Shown in pieces: positions 55,387-64,000 of a DNA stretch of 64,000 nucleotides. The position numbers and the translations under genes were made by a program. Where the stretch lies: assembly GCA_014529385.2 (NCBI GenBank), contig CM043949.1, positions 114,207,477-114,271,476 on the forward strand, in the 5' to 3' direction. This DNA comes from Adiantum capillus-veneris. Its lineage: Eukaryota > Streptophyta > Polypodiopsida > Polypodiales > Pteridaceae. Within the stretch, counting starts at the first letter, position 1; every line of letters starts with the position of its first letter. Under the pieces are notes generated by a model. That model saw only the letters and a list, made by a program, of their open reading frames with translations, had not been told where the DNA came from and did no database searches.

Positions 55387-55905
55387 CGAGAGCCCTAAGT
55401 AGGTGACCTTAGACTAATCCTACGAGGTGAGTCGTATAAACTACTTTGTATACTTTAGTTAGAAAAGATCTAGGAGTGGTGGACTCCGAAGATCTCGAGA
55501 GATACTAGGAAGTGGGGTATTCATGGGTCTTCCGTGTTGACAGTATTTTTAGTTTAGCTTAGATTTGTTTGTTGTTTTGTTGGTGTTGAGTAGTTGTTGA
55601 TAGAAGAAGAATTTGCTAGTCCGTGAGTGGCAGTGGATCTCTTTAAAATCACAATTACCAAACCCATTTTATGATTAGGAATAGCTTAGGTAGGACTTCA
55701 TTTGATCCTGATCTAGAGCTAGTAATCATTGGAGTATTTGCTTGATATGGTTGATTGCATGTTAGATCACTAAACCGTCGAGTTAGTAGTGAAACTTGCA
55801 ATAAACAAAAGTCGGAGAAATTTTCTGTGTATCTGGGAGTTGCTGAGCACTAGAGGAAGCTTTAGGAAGGATTCTGTGCCAAAAAACTGGAAATCTGCAA
55901 CTTTG

Positions 55906-55927
55906 GACATCATACACGTATGATGTC
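55906..55927 (+). repeat. leader palindrome 1
   Basis: GACATCATAC, two bases (AC), GTATGATGTC: perfect 10-base arms. Confidence 0.95.
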
Positions 55928-56193
55928 TAAATGACCAAACAGAGACCAAAACAAAAAAATTGACTTTACCAGAGTGTTCAAAAGGGGGGTTATACCCTAA
56001 TTTCAACTTAAAACAAGAGCATTAACACTCAAAGAAACCCGAAAAGACAAGTCGGAGTCCAAGAAACGCAAAGAACAGGAAATTTTGGATTCAGATCTTG
56101 TTTTTACATTCAAACCTGACAAAAACACTTGAAACTCAATTATAAACATTGGAGAAGGCTTAAAACCAAGAATAGTCAAAATCTGGGACAAAA

Positions 56194-56215
56194 GACATCA
56201 TACGCGTATAATGTC
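56194..56215 (+). repeat. leader palindrome 2
   Basis: GACATCATAC, GC, GTATAATGTC: one arm mismatch; flanking AAA/TTTT extends the pairing. Confidence 0.95.
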
Positions 56216-56318
56216 TTTTGGCACATCCACTGCTTAGTTTTGACATCGGACCTGACAAGATTGTTACAAGCACTGTAGGAAGCATAAATATCAAGTTTTG
56301 ACCCAAATTGATGAAAAA

Positions 56319-56340
56319 GACATCATACACGTATGATGTC
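56319..56340 (+). repeat. leader palindrome 3
   Basis: Identical to palindrome 1 (GACATCATAC, AC, GTATGATGTC), with flanking AAA/TTT extending the arms. Confidence 0.95.
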
Positions 56341-56600
56341 TTTGACCTAATTTTGGACATATTTTGATACTTTGCCAACACAGATCCATTGTAATAGCTG
56401 TCTAGAGGTTATATTTCAAGTTTCATCCCATTTGGATCACAATTGACCCAAAACAAGTCAAAAGCGGAAAATTGCCAAGAAAAGCCTAAATTAGCCATAA
56501 CTTGCTCAAACAGAGTTCAAACTGAATTTTGTGAGTGTAAAGAGCATAAGGGGGCTACTGAGAGTGAGCATAACCAAAATAGTCTAAATCTGTGAAAAAA

Positions 56601-56622
56601 GACATCATACGCGTATAATGTC
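56601..56622 (+). repeat. leader palindrome 4
   Basis: Identical to palindrome 2 (GACATCATAC, GC, GTATAATGTC); preceded by A6 and followed by T5. Confidence 0.95.
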
Positions 56623-56979
56623 TTTTTCAGCATAACTGCAACAAAATTCTCACTTGATGAAACAAAAGTTGTCCAACTGACAAGATTAAACAATTGGTCA
56701 AGTATCAATCAGTTTGGATCAATTCTGACCAAAAAAAAAAAAAAACTTGAGGAAAACAAATTGCCGAGACGGAAAAGTTAAAGTCCTTTAGGGGAATTGA
56801 TGAATTTGAGATAGGGCAGGAACCTCCAGAATAACCAACCAAAACAAGGGGAACCAGCAAGTGTCATATCAACCGAGGGAAGTGTAAACCAAAGTTGGGT
56901 GCAACCATTAGAGCCGATCTTTGAAGGAAGTGTCTCTCATACTTCTTCGGAAAGATCTTACGAGATTTTCACCGAACAC

Positions 56980-59775
56980 ATGGAACACCTGAACCTGAAC
57001 AACAGAGAAAATATGGCAGCAGGATCATCAAACCCTTCCGCCACAATGAAGCTATTGTTCATAAAATACCAGTACGACAATGAGCAAGGTGCCAAGATCT
57101 ACAAGGATGGAATGGACCGCTATTGTGTGAAGATAGAAGATAGACCTAGTGAGTTCAAGGACTTAGTGCCTGTGAGCTATAGCGGAGATAGATATCTAGA
57201 TGACGAGGGTACGATGTACTTGGTAGTCCTAAACCCTAACATTGTGGACAAGTGGGGATTGATGCGCACCAAAGCCAAAGTAGATGAAGAACTCGAGGAG
57301 AAAGCACCAATAATGAACTTCCCTGATGCGAGGTTAAGAAGAGAGAATGAAACTACAAGGATCAACACTGATAACATCTATGTGGGGTTATACAAATATA
57401 ATAATGGGGAGAAAGATCTCTATTATAGATGTGAAGAACCCTACACCGGAGAGTTGATAGACCAAAAAAGACTTTATGTCTTTACCTACACAGAGGGATC
57501 GGAAGTGAAAATTGCCGCTTACGACAAGTATGGGAGGCAATACTCAACAATGGGCAGGAAAGAATTAGAAGGATATACATACTTTGGGGGACCATTACAT
57601 CAGTATTATGTTACTTCTAGCTCACAAAGACCAGCACCAACAAATGGAGTGCAAAACCCAATGACGACAGGAGGACAAGGAACTCAGGCTGCTGACTCTT
57701 TCAGTCAACCTCAGTACTCGAAGCCCGGACCAATGGGATCATTACATTCCAGAGAGTCAATGGATACGAATCGAGGTAGTGCAGTTCCAATCCCCACATA
57801 TACCACTCCAGGTCCAAGGTTCGAAGCGGAACCATCACATTTACCTTCTAGTACTAGATTCAGGGCAAGGGAACCGATAAGGGTAACCCATGAAGTCCAT
57901 GAGGCTAGAGAAAGCTTTAGCCGGGACACAGGAGCAATGAGATTGGTAGCAGACCATAGACGTATGAGACCATCTCAAGTAGCGAAGTGTATGCCAAAGA
58001 AGTATGGTGGTTCAGGAGATCCGTATGCACATGTGTCACTCTTTAAGCAAGTCTTAAGAGCTGAGCAGATAACAGATTTCCATACACAATACGAGGGATT
58101 TGGTCTTACTCTAGAAGGTACGGCATTGACATGGTTTCAACCACTGAACATAGGGGGATTCCATGACATTGACCATTTGCTAAGAGAGTTTGCTGAGGAA
58201 TTCTCAAAACGAGGGATTAAGCACAATACGGTCTCACAAATATATGCTTTTAAACAGAGAGAACACGAAAAAGTGAAGGAAGCTTCACTTCGCTTCAAAC
58301 AATACATTGAGAGATGTCCAGTACGTGAACGACCACAAGATGACAGACTATCTGTTCTCTTTATTGAGGGACTGAGAAACGACACTCTCAAGAAGGACTT
58401 GCACTTGAAAGCTTGTACAAGTTTCGAGCAAGTAACGAGAGAGGCATTGTACTTAGTGGATAACTGTACGGTTTATGGAGAGGTGTCAGCGGATACAGAT
58501 TTTGCATCCAGTAGCTCCTCCTCCGTAGCAAGCGAGACTACCACTAAAAAGAATGTTCAAACAACAACCATGCCAAATGTAGAGCAAATGATAGAAGATG
58601 CTCTAAAAAGGATGGCACCATACCAAAAACCATTGCCTAAAACACTGAAATGGTGTGCTATTGAACAAAAATGGACAAACCAACCAATAGAGGAGTGCTA
58701 TTACAAAAAAGGGTATGTAAGGGAGCGTCAGTATGCACCTCCTGCTCAATTAGCACCACCTCAGGTACATCCAGTACCTCGATACCCAACGGGAAATGTA
58801 CCAGGACCTATGGGGATAGAAAGACCGCAGCCGATATTGGGACAACAACCACCTTTACCAGGAGCAAGACCAGTGGGCATTAGATATGCACCAACCTTAG
58901 AGAATCAGGAAGAACAAGCCTTAGTGCCTGTTCAAGCCTATTATGAAGAATCTGGTGCACACATGTCTCCAATTGTGTATTACCCACCAGAAGAACCCAA
59001 ACAACCAGAACCATGGGGCATGATTGGGAATGTTGGAACACCAACAATTACAAGTGCTTCTGATGAAGAGAGATACAATTTGGACGCAAGAACATTGATG
59101 TTCATAGCTCATGGAGGGTTAACAGGACAAAGACCATCCTATCCACAAAGGACGAATCAAATGAGACCAAGACCAGCACTAGGACCCTGTTACAAGTGTG
59201 GAGGTGATCATCTGATGAATGTTTGTCCACATACGGAAATCATTAGAATTAACGCTTATTGCACTGAGTGTGGGGTTACTCACTTCATTGAGGATTGTTC
59301 AAAGAATCCAAACAAAGTGCAAAAGACGACATTGAATATGCTAGAAACTATTCCTACCAGCAGTGGGTCTGAAAATGAAACTCTGATACCAACGCAAGTT
59401 GTTACTAGAGCTCAAGCTAAGAAAACCACTAGAGAACCTGAGAATGGAAAGTTAGCGACTGAAATGGTTAGTCCAAGACCGCGGAGTCAGAAAAACACAT
59501 GGAAAGCTAGAAAAGCACGCATGAAGTTGAGAAAAGAACGTGAAGACGCTATTCTAGATGAGGAACTAAAGCGAACTAAAGATAGATTAGAAAAACTTGA
59601 GAGTCAAAACGGGAAACGAGAGATGAGCCTTGAAAGAACGAAACAAAAGAGTATCACAGAAACAATGAGCTTAAGCTCAGGGGGATCAGTGCTAGTTGAC
59701 AAAGTACACGAACCATTGGACGCACTGATGAGAGCTTACGAAGCTAGGTTAAAGAACAACCAAACACAAGAATAG
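56980..59775 (+). CDS. gypsy D gag
   Basis: The open frame begins by 56899, but the first ATG is 56980 (M-E-H-L-N-L-N), giving about 931 codons, long for a plant Gag. The N-terminal ~330 residues are an unrecognised region with Y-x-x-G-x-x-Y aromatic blocks, then a Ser/Pro/Gly linker. A retrotransposon-gag capsid domain (residues about 338-490: Y-G-G-S-G-D-P, A-L-T-W-F-Q-P-L, R-E-F-A-E-E-F) is followed by a Pro/Gln-rich stretch. Two short knuckles C-x2-C-x3-H-x4-C lie near residues 737 and 761; the middle spacer is one shorter than the usual four. The last ~120 residues are a basic, Lys/Glu-rich coiled-coil-like tail. The frame ends at TAG 59773-59775 and continues in the same frame into pol. 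Confidence 0.9.
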   Translation: MEHLNLNNRENMAAGSSNPSATMKLLFIKYQYDNEQGAKIYKDGMDRYCVKIEDRPSEFKDLVPVSYSGDRYLDDEGTMYLVVLNPNIVDKWGLMRTKAKVDEELEEKAPIMNFPDARLRRENETTRINTDNIYVGLYKYNNGEKDLYYRCEEPYTGELIDQKRLYVFTYTEGSEVKIAAYDKYGRQYSTMGRKELEGYTYFGGPLHQYYVTSSSQRPAPTNGVQNPMTTGGQGTQAADSFSQPQYSKPGPMGSLHSRESMDTNRGSAVPIPTYTTPGPRFEAEPSHLPSSTRFRAREPIRVTHEVHEARESFSRDTGAMRLVADHRRMRPSQVAKCMPKKYGGSGDPYAHVSLFKQVLRAEQITDFHTQYEGFGLTLEGTALTWFQPLNIGGFHDIDHLLREFAEEFSKRGIKHNTVSQIYAFKQREHEKVKEASLRFKQYIERCPVRERPQDDRLSVLFIEGLRNDTLKKDLHLKACTSFEQVTREALYLVDNCTVYGEVSADTDFASSSSSSVASETTTKKNVQTTTMPNVEQMIEDALKRMAPYQKPLPKTLKWCAIEQKWTNQPIEECYYKKGYVRERQYAPPAQLAPPQVHPVPRYPTGNVPGPMGIERPQPILGQQPPLPGARPVGIRYAPTLENQEEQALVPVQAYYEESGAHMSPIVYYPPEEPKQPEPWGMIGNVGTPTITSASDEERYNLDARTLMFIAHGGLTGQRPSYPQRTNQMRPRPALGPCYKCGGDHLMNVCPHTEIIRINAYCTECGVTHFIEDCSKNPNKVQKTTLNMLETIPTSSGSENETLIPTQVVTRAQAKKTTREPENGKLATEMVSPRPRSQKNTWKARKARMKLRKEREDAILDEELKRTKDRLEKLESQNGKREMSLERTKQKSITETMSLSSGGSVLVDKVHEPLDALMRAYEARLKNNQTQE

Positions 59776-62079
59776 AGGTGGATGACATACCCAAACGTGG
59801 AATTGGAAAAGCAGAGACTTGAAATGTGCCAGAGAATGATCGAGACTGCACAAGCCTTATTAGAACCACCAAAAGAAACAATGAATTGTGGAACGAAAAA
59901 CCCAATTCAGCAAGAGACTATCGTTTCACGGGTAGCTGAAAAGACTCCCAGTGCACAAAAGCCTGAAAATACACACAAGGATAACCGCATAGTATTGAAC
60001 ACAACCGATCAGGAGATAGAGAGTTTTCATCCAGTCATACAGAGGTCTGTCGAAGGAGATGAGGATTACAATGAATTTTGGAAACAAGTGAGAGAGGCAA
60101 ACTTTGCAAACGAGCTAAGTTGCCAAGCTAATCAGACAAATTGGGAAAAGGACATCAGGAATCCTCCCATAGTGGAATTTGAGGCAGGATCTCAAGTGGA
60201 CTTGGATCTGCAATCTTACTGGGGAGAGGGGGGCTCTGTTAGAACAATGGAGAGCAAACCTCATTCACTGAATACCTTACCTTCATACTTAGGAGAGTAT
60301 GAAGCAAAATCCGAGATTAGAGCACTTCCCTCACGAAGAATCTCATCAGAAAAAGTCATGGACTCGCAAGGATTGATAGAGATCTTGTCAACACCAGTAT
60401 CATGCACTATCACTCCAGCTGAGCTTTTGAGGCTAAGACCACATATGTGGACCACTATAGGAAAATGCTTGGAGAAATTTGGGATAAAAGACCCAACATC
60501 GAGACTGCAAGAGGGTATACAAGAGCTGAGTAAACCACAAAAGAATGCTAAGCCTGTACCCTTAAACAAGGTCGGAGAGTATTGCGAAGGTGAAGAGGGG
60601 AATACAACCTTACCAGTTGAATTCCAAGGAGTGAAGACGATGGCAATACTAGACAGCGGAGCTGGGGTAGCCATTGCTACAAAAGAAATCAGGAAAAAAT
60701 AGGGGAAACCAGCAATAAGGAAGACTAGGTTGAAACTCCAATTAGCAGATGGACACATGGAGAAACCTATGGGGTTATTAGAGAAAGTTGTAGTGACTTC
60801 TTGCGGCATTGAATACGAACATACTTTTGCTATTGTCGATTTTGGCAAGGAGAATAACTATGATATCATACTGGGAAGACCATTCATGAGAGAGTTGAAA
60901 ATGGTCAAGGATTGGGGCTACGATCACATATACCTGAGAAATATGGAAACCACTACACGTGTGAACCTGAAAGACCATAGCTACAAAGATGTGAACCGAA
61001 CACCGGTGGAGGAGTTTGATTCAGCTACTTTGGCGGGATCCGAATTTCCAGCTTGGTTAGGTAAACCCAAGGAGTTATGGATGTGTGGAGCTTCGAAATG
61101 TGGAAGTCTGAAACGAGAAGAATGTATTTTAGAAAGGGCTATCGAAGACGAAACTTATATAGGAGAACCCTTTCCAGAGGACACGCTTGAACCATTAGAA
61201 TGGACACACATTCTAGCAACCCTAGATGTTTGTGCAATTCCGGATGGTCCCACAACGAAATTTTGCGACAAGGACGGGTACGACGTGGTTCCGTACTTCA
61301 TGTTGAGAACTGTACTCGAAAAAGAAACTGAAAAGAACGATACACTAGAAAAGGAAGATGAAGAAGAGGTGTTTCACGACATTCCCGATCATCCAGAGTG
61401 GGGAAATGAAGCAGACAACGAGTCAACGGACAATTCAAGCGGAAACGAAGAAATTATAACGGATGTCCGATTTTATGATTTTCCGAACCAAACTAAACAA
61501 CGCCAGAAACGCTATAGAGCAAAGAAAAAAACAAAGGGGGTTAGAACCAATCCGATGCCTAGAATAAGAGGAAAAAATCAATTCCTAATGCTAGTAAAGG
61601 CGGAAGATTGTGTTAAGGACAAGGTTTCTGGAAGAATGAGAGGCAATGATCAAAAGAGCTTACGAAAAAATAAAAGAGGCTCAAGAAATCGAGTTCAAAG
61701 GAATGCACTGAAAACTGAAACTGAAAAATCAGATAAGAACAAGCGCAACAGAGAACACAAGGAGTCCAAGCTAGAACGTAGAAACAAGTACAGAGAGCTC
61801 AAGAAAACTCTGAAAGAAGTTTGGACGACAGAATTTGAGAGTGGAGAGGACGAAAACGCCAAAATCAAGGAAAACATGGATGTTCCCTCTCACTATAGGA
61901 AATTCACAATAGAGGATAGGAAGGTGGTATTAACCCAACCTATTCGAGAGAGAAGGGAGAACGAATCTTATGACGGACCGGAGGATGCAAAAAAAGTTGA
62001 TTTAGCAGCTCCAGGTGAGACACCTAGACCGGTGTACATAGCCACAGATTTGTCTCCAGGCGAGGATGAGTCTTCTTAG
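59776..62079 (+). pseudogene. gypsy D protease and long charged PR-RT spacer
   Basis: Same frame as gag, interrupted only by TAG at 60700-60702 (K-E-I-R-K-K-stop-G-K-P). The first ~290 codons (59782 on) are a linker. Protease has I-L-D-S-G-A-G-V (Asp codon 60652-60654) and, after the stop, I-I-L-G-R-P-F (near 60870). Then comes about 330 residues unusual for this position: an acidic part (E-E-E-V-F-H-D-I-P-D-H-P) followed by a strongly basic Lys/Arg/Glu-rich part (61490-61860), before the P-V-Y-I-A-T-D-L-S-P that normally precedes RT. At 62079 the frame ends; RT is in the next frame. Removing the two TAGs and one indel would leave a continuous pol. Confidence 0.85.
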
Positions 62080-62080
62080 A

Positions 62081-64000
62081 GAGTATAGGGATGTGTTTGC
62101 ATAGTCTTATAAGGACTTAAAGGGAGTTGACCCATCGATATGCCAACACACAATCCCACTGAAACAAGACGCAAAGCCTAGCAGACAGAGATCATACACA
62201 TATAATGATACATTTGCTAAGCGAATCAAAGAAGAGATAGATAAGATAATGGAAGCTGAATTCATATACGAGATTGAACACACCGATTGGGTATATCCAA
62301 TTGTGGTAGTACCCAAGAAGAACGGAAAACTCCGAGTGTGTGTCAACTTAAAGAAAGTGAATGCTGCAACAATCAGGGACAATTATCCCCTGCCGATAAC
62401 TGATCATGTTCTAGAGCGTGTATCAGGGAAAACAGCATACTCTTTTCTTGATGGTTTTTCAGGATATAACCAACTAGCCATAGCACTGGAAGATCAACAT
62501 AAAACAGCTTTTGAAACGGAGTGGGGAATTTATGCTTATCGGGTTATGCCTTTTGGTCTAACCAATGCTCCCGCAACCTTCCAGAGGCTGATAACACATG
62601 CTTTCAAAGAATACTTAAGGTTGTTTCTAGAAATATACATGGATGACTTATGTGTACATTCTCTTCTGAGAGATGAGCATCTAGAACACCTAAGAAAAGT
62701 ATTTGAGAAATGTAGGACATATCGCATTTGTCTGAATCCTGAGAAATGTGTGTTTATGGTCCGACAGGGCATAATTCTGGGACATATTGTCTCACAAAAC
62801 GGAATATCCACGGATTTAGAGAAGATAAAAGTTATAGTGGATATGCCTAGACCAACCAATGCGAAACAAGTATAGAGCTTTATGGGACATTGCGGATATT
62901 ATAGACGATTCATTTACATGTACGCTATAATAGGCCAACCACTTTACAGGCTAATAGTGAACTTTGAATGGACAGAGGAGTGTGAGGAATCGTTCAAGAA
63001 ATTGAAAGAGGCACTCGTTACTGCTCCAGTCTTCAAATCACCAGATTGGGAGAAGATATTCCATGTGCATATAGATGCTTCGGCATATGCAATACGATGC
63101 ATTCTGGATCAGCCAGAAGAAGGAAACATGGATTTTCCTATCTGTTACGCCAGTCGACAGCTCAACAATGCAGAGAAGAATTACACCACAACAGAGCGAG
63201 AGGGATTAGGGATGATGTATGCTGTGAAGAAATTTCGGCATTATCTTCTAGCCAACAAGTTTGTGTTTTTTACGGATCACCAAGCCTTGCTCTACCTAGT
63301 GAATAAACCATGCAATACCGGGAGAATAGTGAGATGGTTCATTATCTTACTGGAATTCGACTTCACGGTAGTAGTAAAGAAAGGAAAAACACATCTTAGA
63401 GCTGATCATCTTTCGCGATTGACGAATGGAGAAGACCCTATAGGAGTAGATGACGACATGCCAGACGCGTACTTGTTCAACATAGAAATGATACCGAAGT
63501 GGTCTCAAAATGTCGTTAACCTATTAACCTATGGAGGAGAGTTCGATAGAAGAGAATACAACCAGAAACATATTGCTATTCAGCAATCCAAGAATCTTCA
63601 ATTGGTTGCAGGAAGGTTGTATCAATTGGGAAATGATCATGTTTTACGACTATGCATCAATCCTGAGGAATATAATATATATCTGCGCGAAGCACATGTT
63701 CAGGAATGTGCATTTCATTGTTCAAGAAGGAACACATATAGGAATTTGTTACAATTGGGAGTCTATTGGCCAGGAATGAAAGAAAGCGTACATGAATATG
63801 TCACTGTATGTATTGTATGTTCCTCAAAACCGCTAGCAGAGTATTCAACATTATATCAGATAATGATCGCTCCGGAATGGAGTCAGTATATTGTTGAATA
63901 TCTCACAAATAGAACTTTCCCAGAAGGAACGTCAAAAGCTCGTCAGAAATCTGTAGAGACAGAAGCTAGAGATTACACTTTACTAGGAGATCAACTCTAT
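62081..64000 (+). pseudogene. gypsy D RT, RNase H and integrase N-terminal region (runs off edge)
   Basis: RT frame: L-L-R-E-Y-R-D-V-F-A-stop (TAG 62102-62104, where Trp is usual), V-V-V-P-K-K-N-G-K-L-R-V-C-V, F-L-D-G-F-S-G-Y-N-Q (motif A), M-P-F-G-L-T-N-A-P-A-T-F, and motif C Y-M-D-D with the Tyr codon at 62636. A TAG at 62873-62875 precedes S-F-M-G-H-C-G-Y-Y-R-R-F. From 62876 the frame is open for 375 codons to the window edge: RNase H with H-I-D-A-S-A-Y, T-D-H-Q-A-L-L-Y-L and A-D-H-L-S-R-L; then an integrase zinc domain (H, H, C-I-V-C near 63690-63820). Instead of the integrase core there follows a second P-E-W-S-Q ... Q-L-Y module. Apart from the two TAGs the catalytic residues are intact. 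Confidence 0.9.

Larger units (their letters stand above)
55387..56979 (+). other. leader of gypsy D
   Basis: 1.6 kb without a convincing frame, between the primer-binding site and gag. It contains four palindromes (separate entries), apparently as two diverged ~410-bp tandem units. RNA packaging or dimer signals are expected in such leaders. Confidence 0.75.
54433..64000 (+). mobile_element. gypsy element D (tRNA-Asp-primed, Tat/Athila-like), 3' end outside window
   Basis: 5' LTR 54433-55366, primer-binding site 55369-55386, a 1.6-kb leader with repeated palindromes, gag, protease, a long charged spacer, RT, RNase H and the integrase zinc domain up to the edge. It interrupts the start of the CACTA transposase gene. 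The frame is long and clean except for four TAG codons and one frameshift, so it is probably a recent insertion. Confidence 0.92.

Noticed and set aside
54433-64000. Integrated pararetrovirus instead of a retrotransposon
   Set aside because: A clear LTR, a tRNA-Asp primer site and an integrase zinc domain are present; no movement-protein or coat-protein motif of pararetroviruses is seen.
1-64000. tRNA, rRNA or other structured RNA genes
   Set aside because: I looked for tRNA-like B-box sequence and conserved rRNA blocks and found none; primer-binding sites are only complements of tRNA ends. A covariance-model scan would be needed to exclude small RNA genes.

Overview
This is a stretch of nuclear DNA from a land plant with a very repeat-rich genome. 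The evidence is the full set of plant transposon lineages: Ty1/copia, Ty3/gypsy chromovirus, gypsy elements of the Tat/Athila kind, a LINE with a DUF4283-type ORF1, and a CACTA element with TNP2 plus DUF4218/DUF4216. One primer-binding site is complementary to initiator tRNA-Met and another to tRNA-Asp. A fern or other seedless or slow-turnover genome would fit, but nothing here fixes the species. I saw no convincing single-copy host gene, tRNA, rRNA or CRISPR. Almost every coding stretch belongs to a mobile element, and most are broken.

Layout. 1-3863: 3' two-thirds of a copia element with a nearly intact pol and its 3' LTR. 3864-4978: two tandem-repeat patches. 5190-9458: two convergent, unrecognised multi-exon coding regions, the minus-strand one clearly decayed. 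9860-12780: decayed minus-strand coding-like DNA. 13161-19646: a near full-length LINE (minus strand) bounded by a 10-bp target-site duplication and sitting in T-rich DNA, with the catalytic half of its reverse transcriptase deleted. 19657-23480: simple and tandem repeats. 23480-24460: an integrase relic.

24569-64000 is one nested structure. A chromovirus-like gypsy element ('A', plus strand, LTR at 24569) has been split five times: by a second member of its own family in opposite orientation (26395-36567, itself carrying a TTAA-flanked inverted-repeat element at 33550-34891); by a small inverted-repeat element (36691-37223); by a different gypsy element ('E', 37918-46337); by a second copy of the small inverted-repeat family (47411-47656); and by a CACTA transposon (from 48455). 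The CACTA is in turn split at 54433 by a tRNA-Asp-primed gypsy element ('D') that runs off the right edge. Most insertion points are confirmed by target-site duplications and by comparing A with its sibling copy, which shows the uninterrupted sequence.

Functionally the window is a retrotransposon graveyard with some nearly intact parts: copia pol, the integrase-chromodomain frame of the inner gypsy, and the gag and RT/RNase H frames of D. Sibling comparison shows that several stop codons arose by C-to-T change, as expected of methylated, silenced repeats. Points most worth a second look are the two-member inverted-repeat family with 8-bp duplications, the TTAA element, the palindromes in the leader of D, the repeated integrase-side module and charged spacer in D, and the unrecognised gene at 6945-9458.
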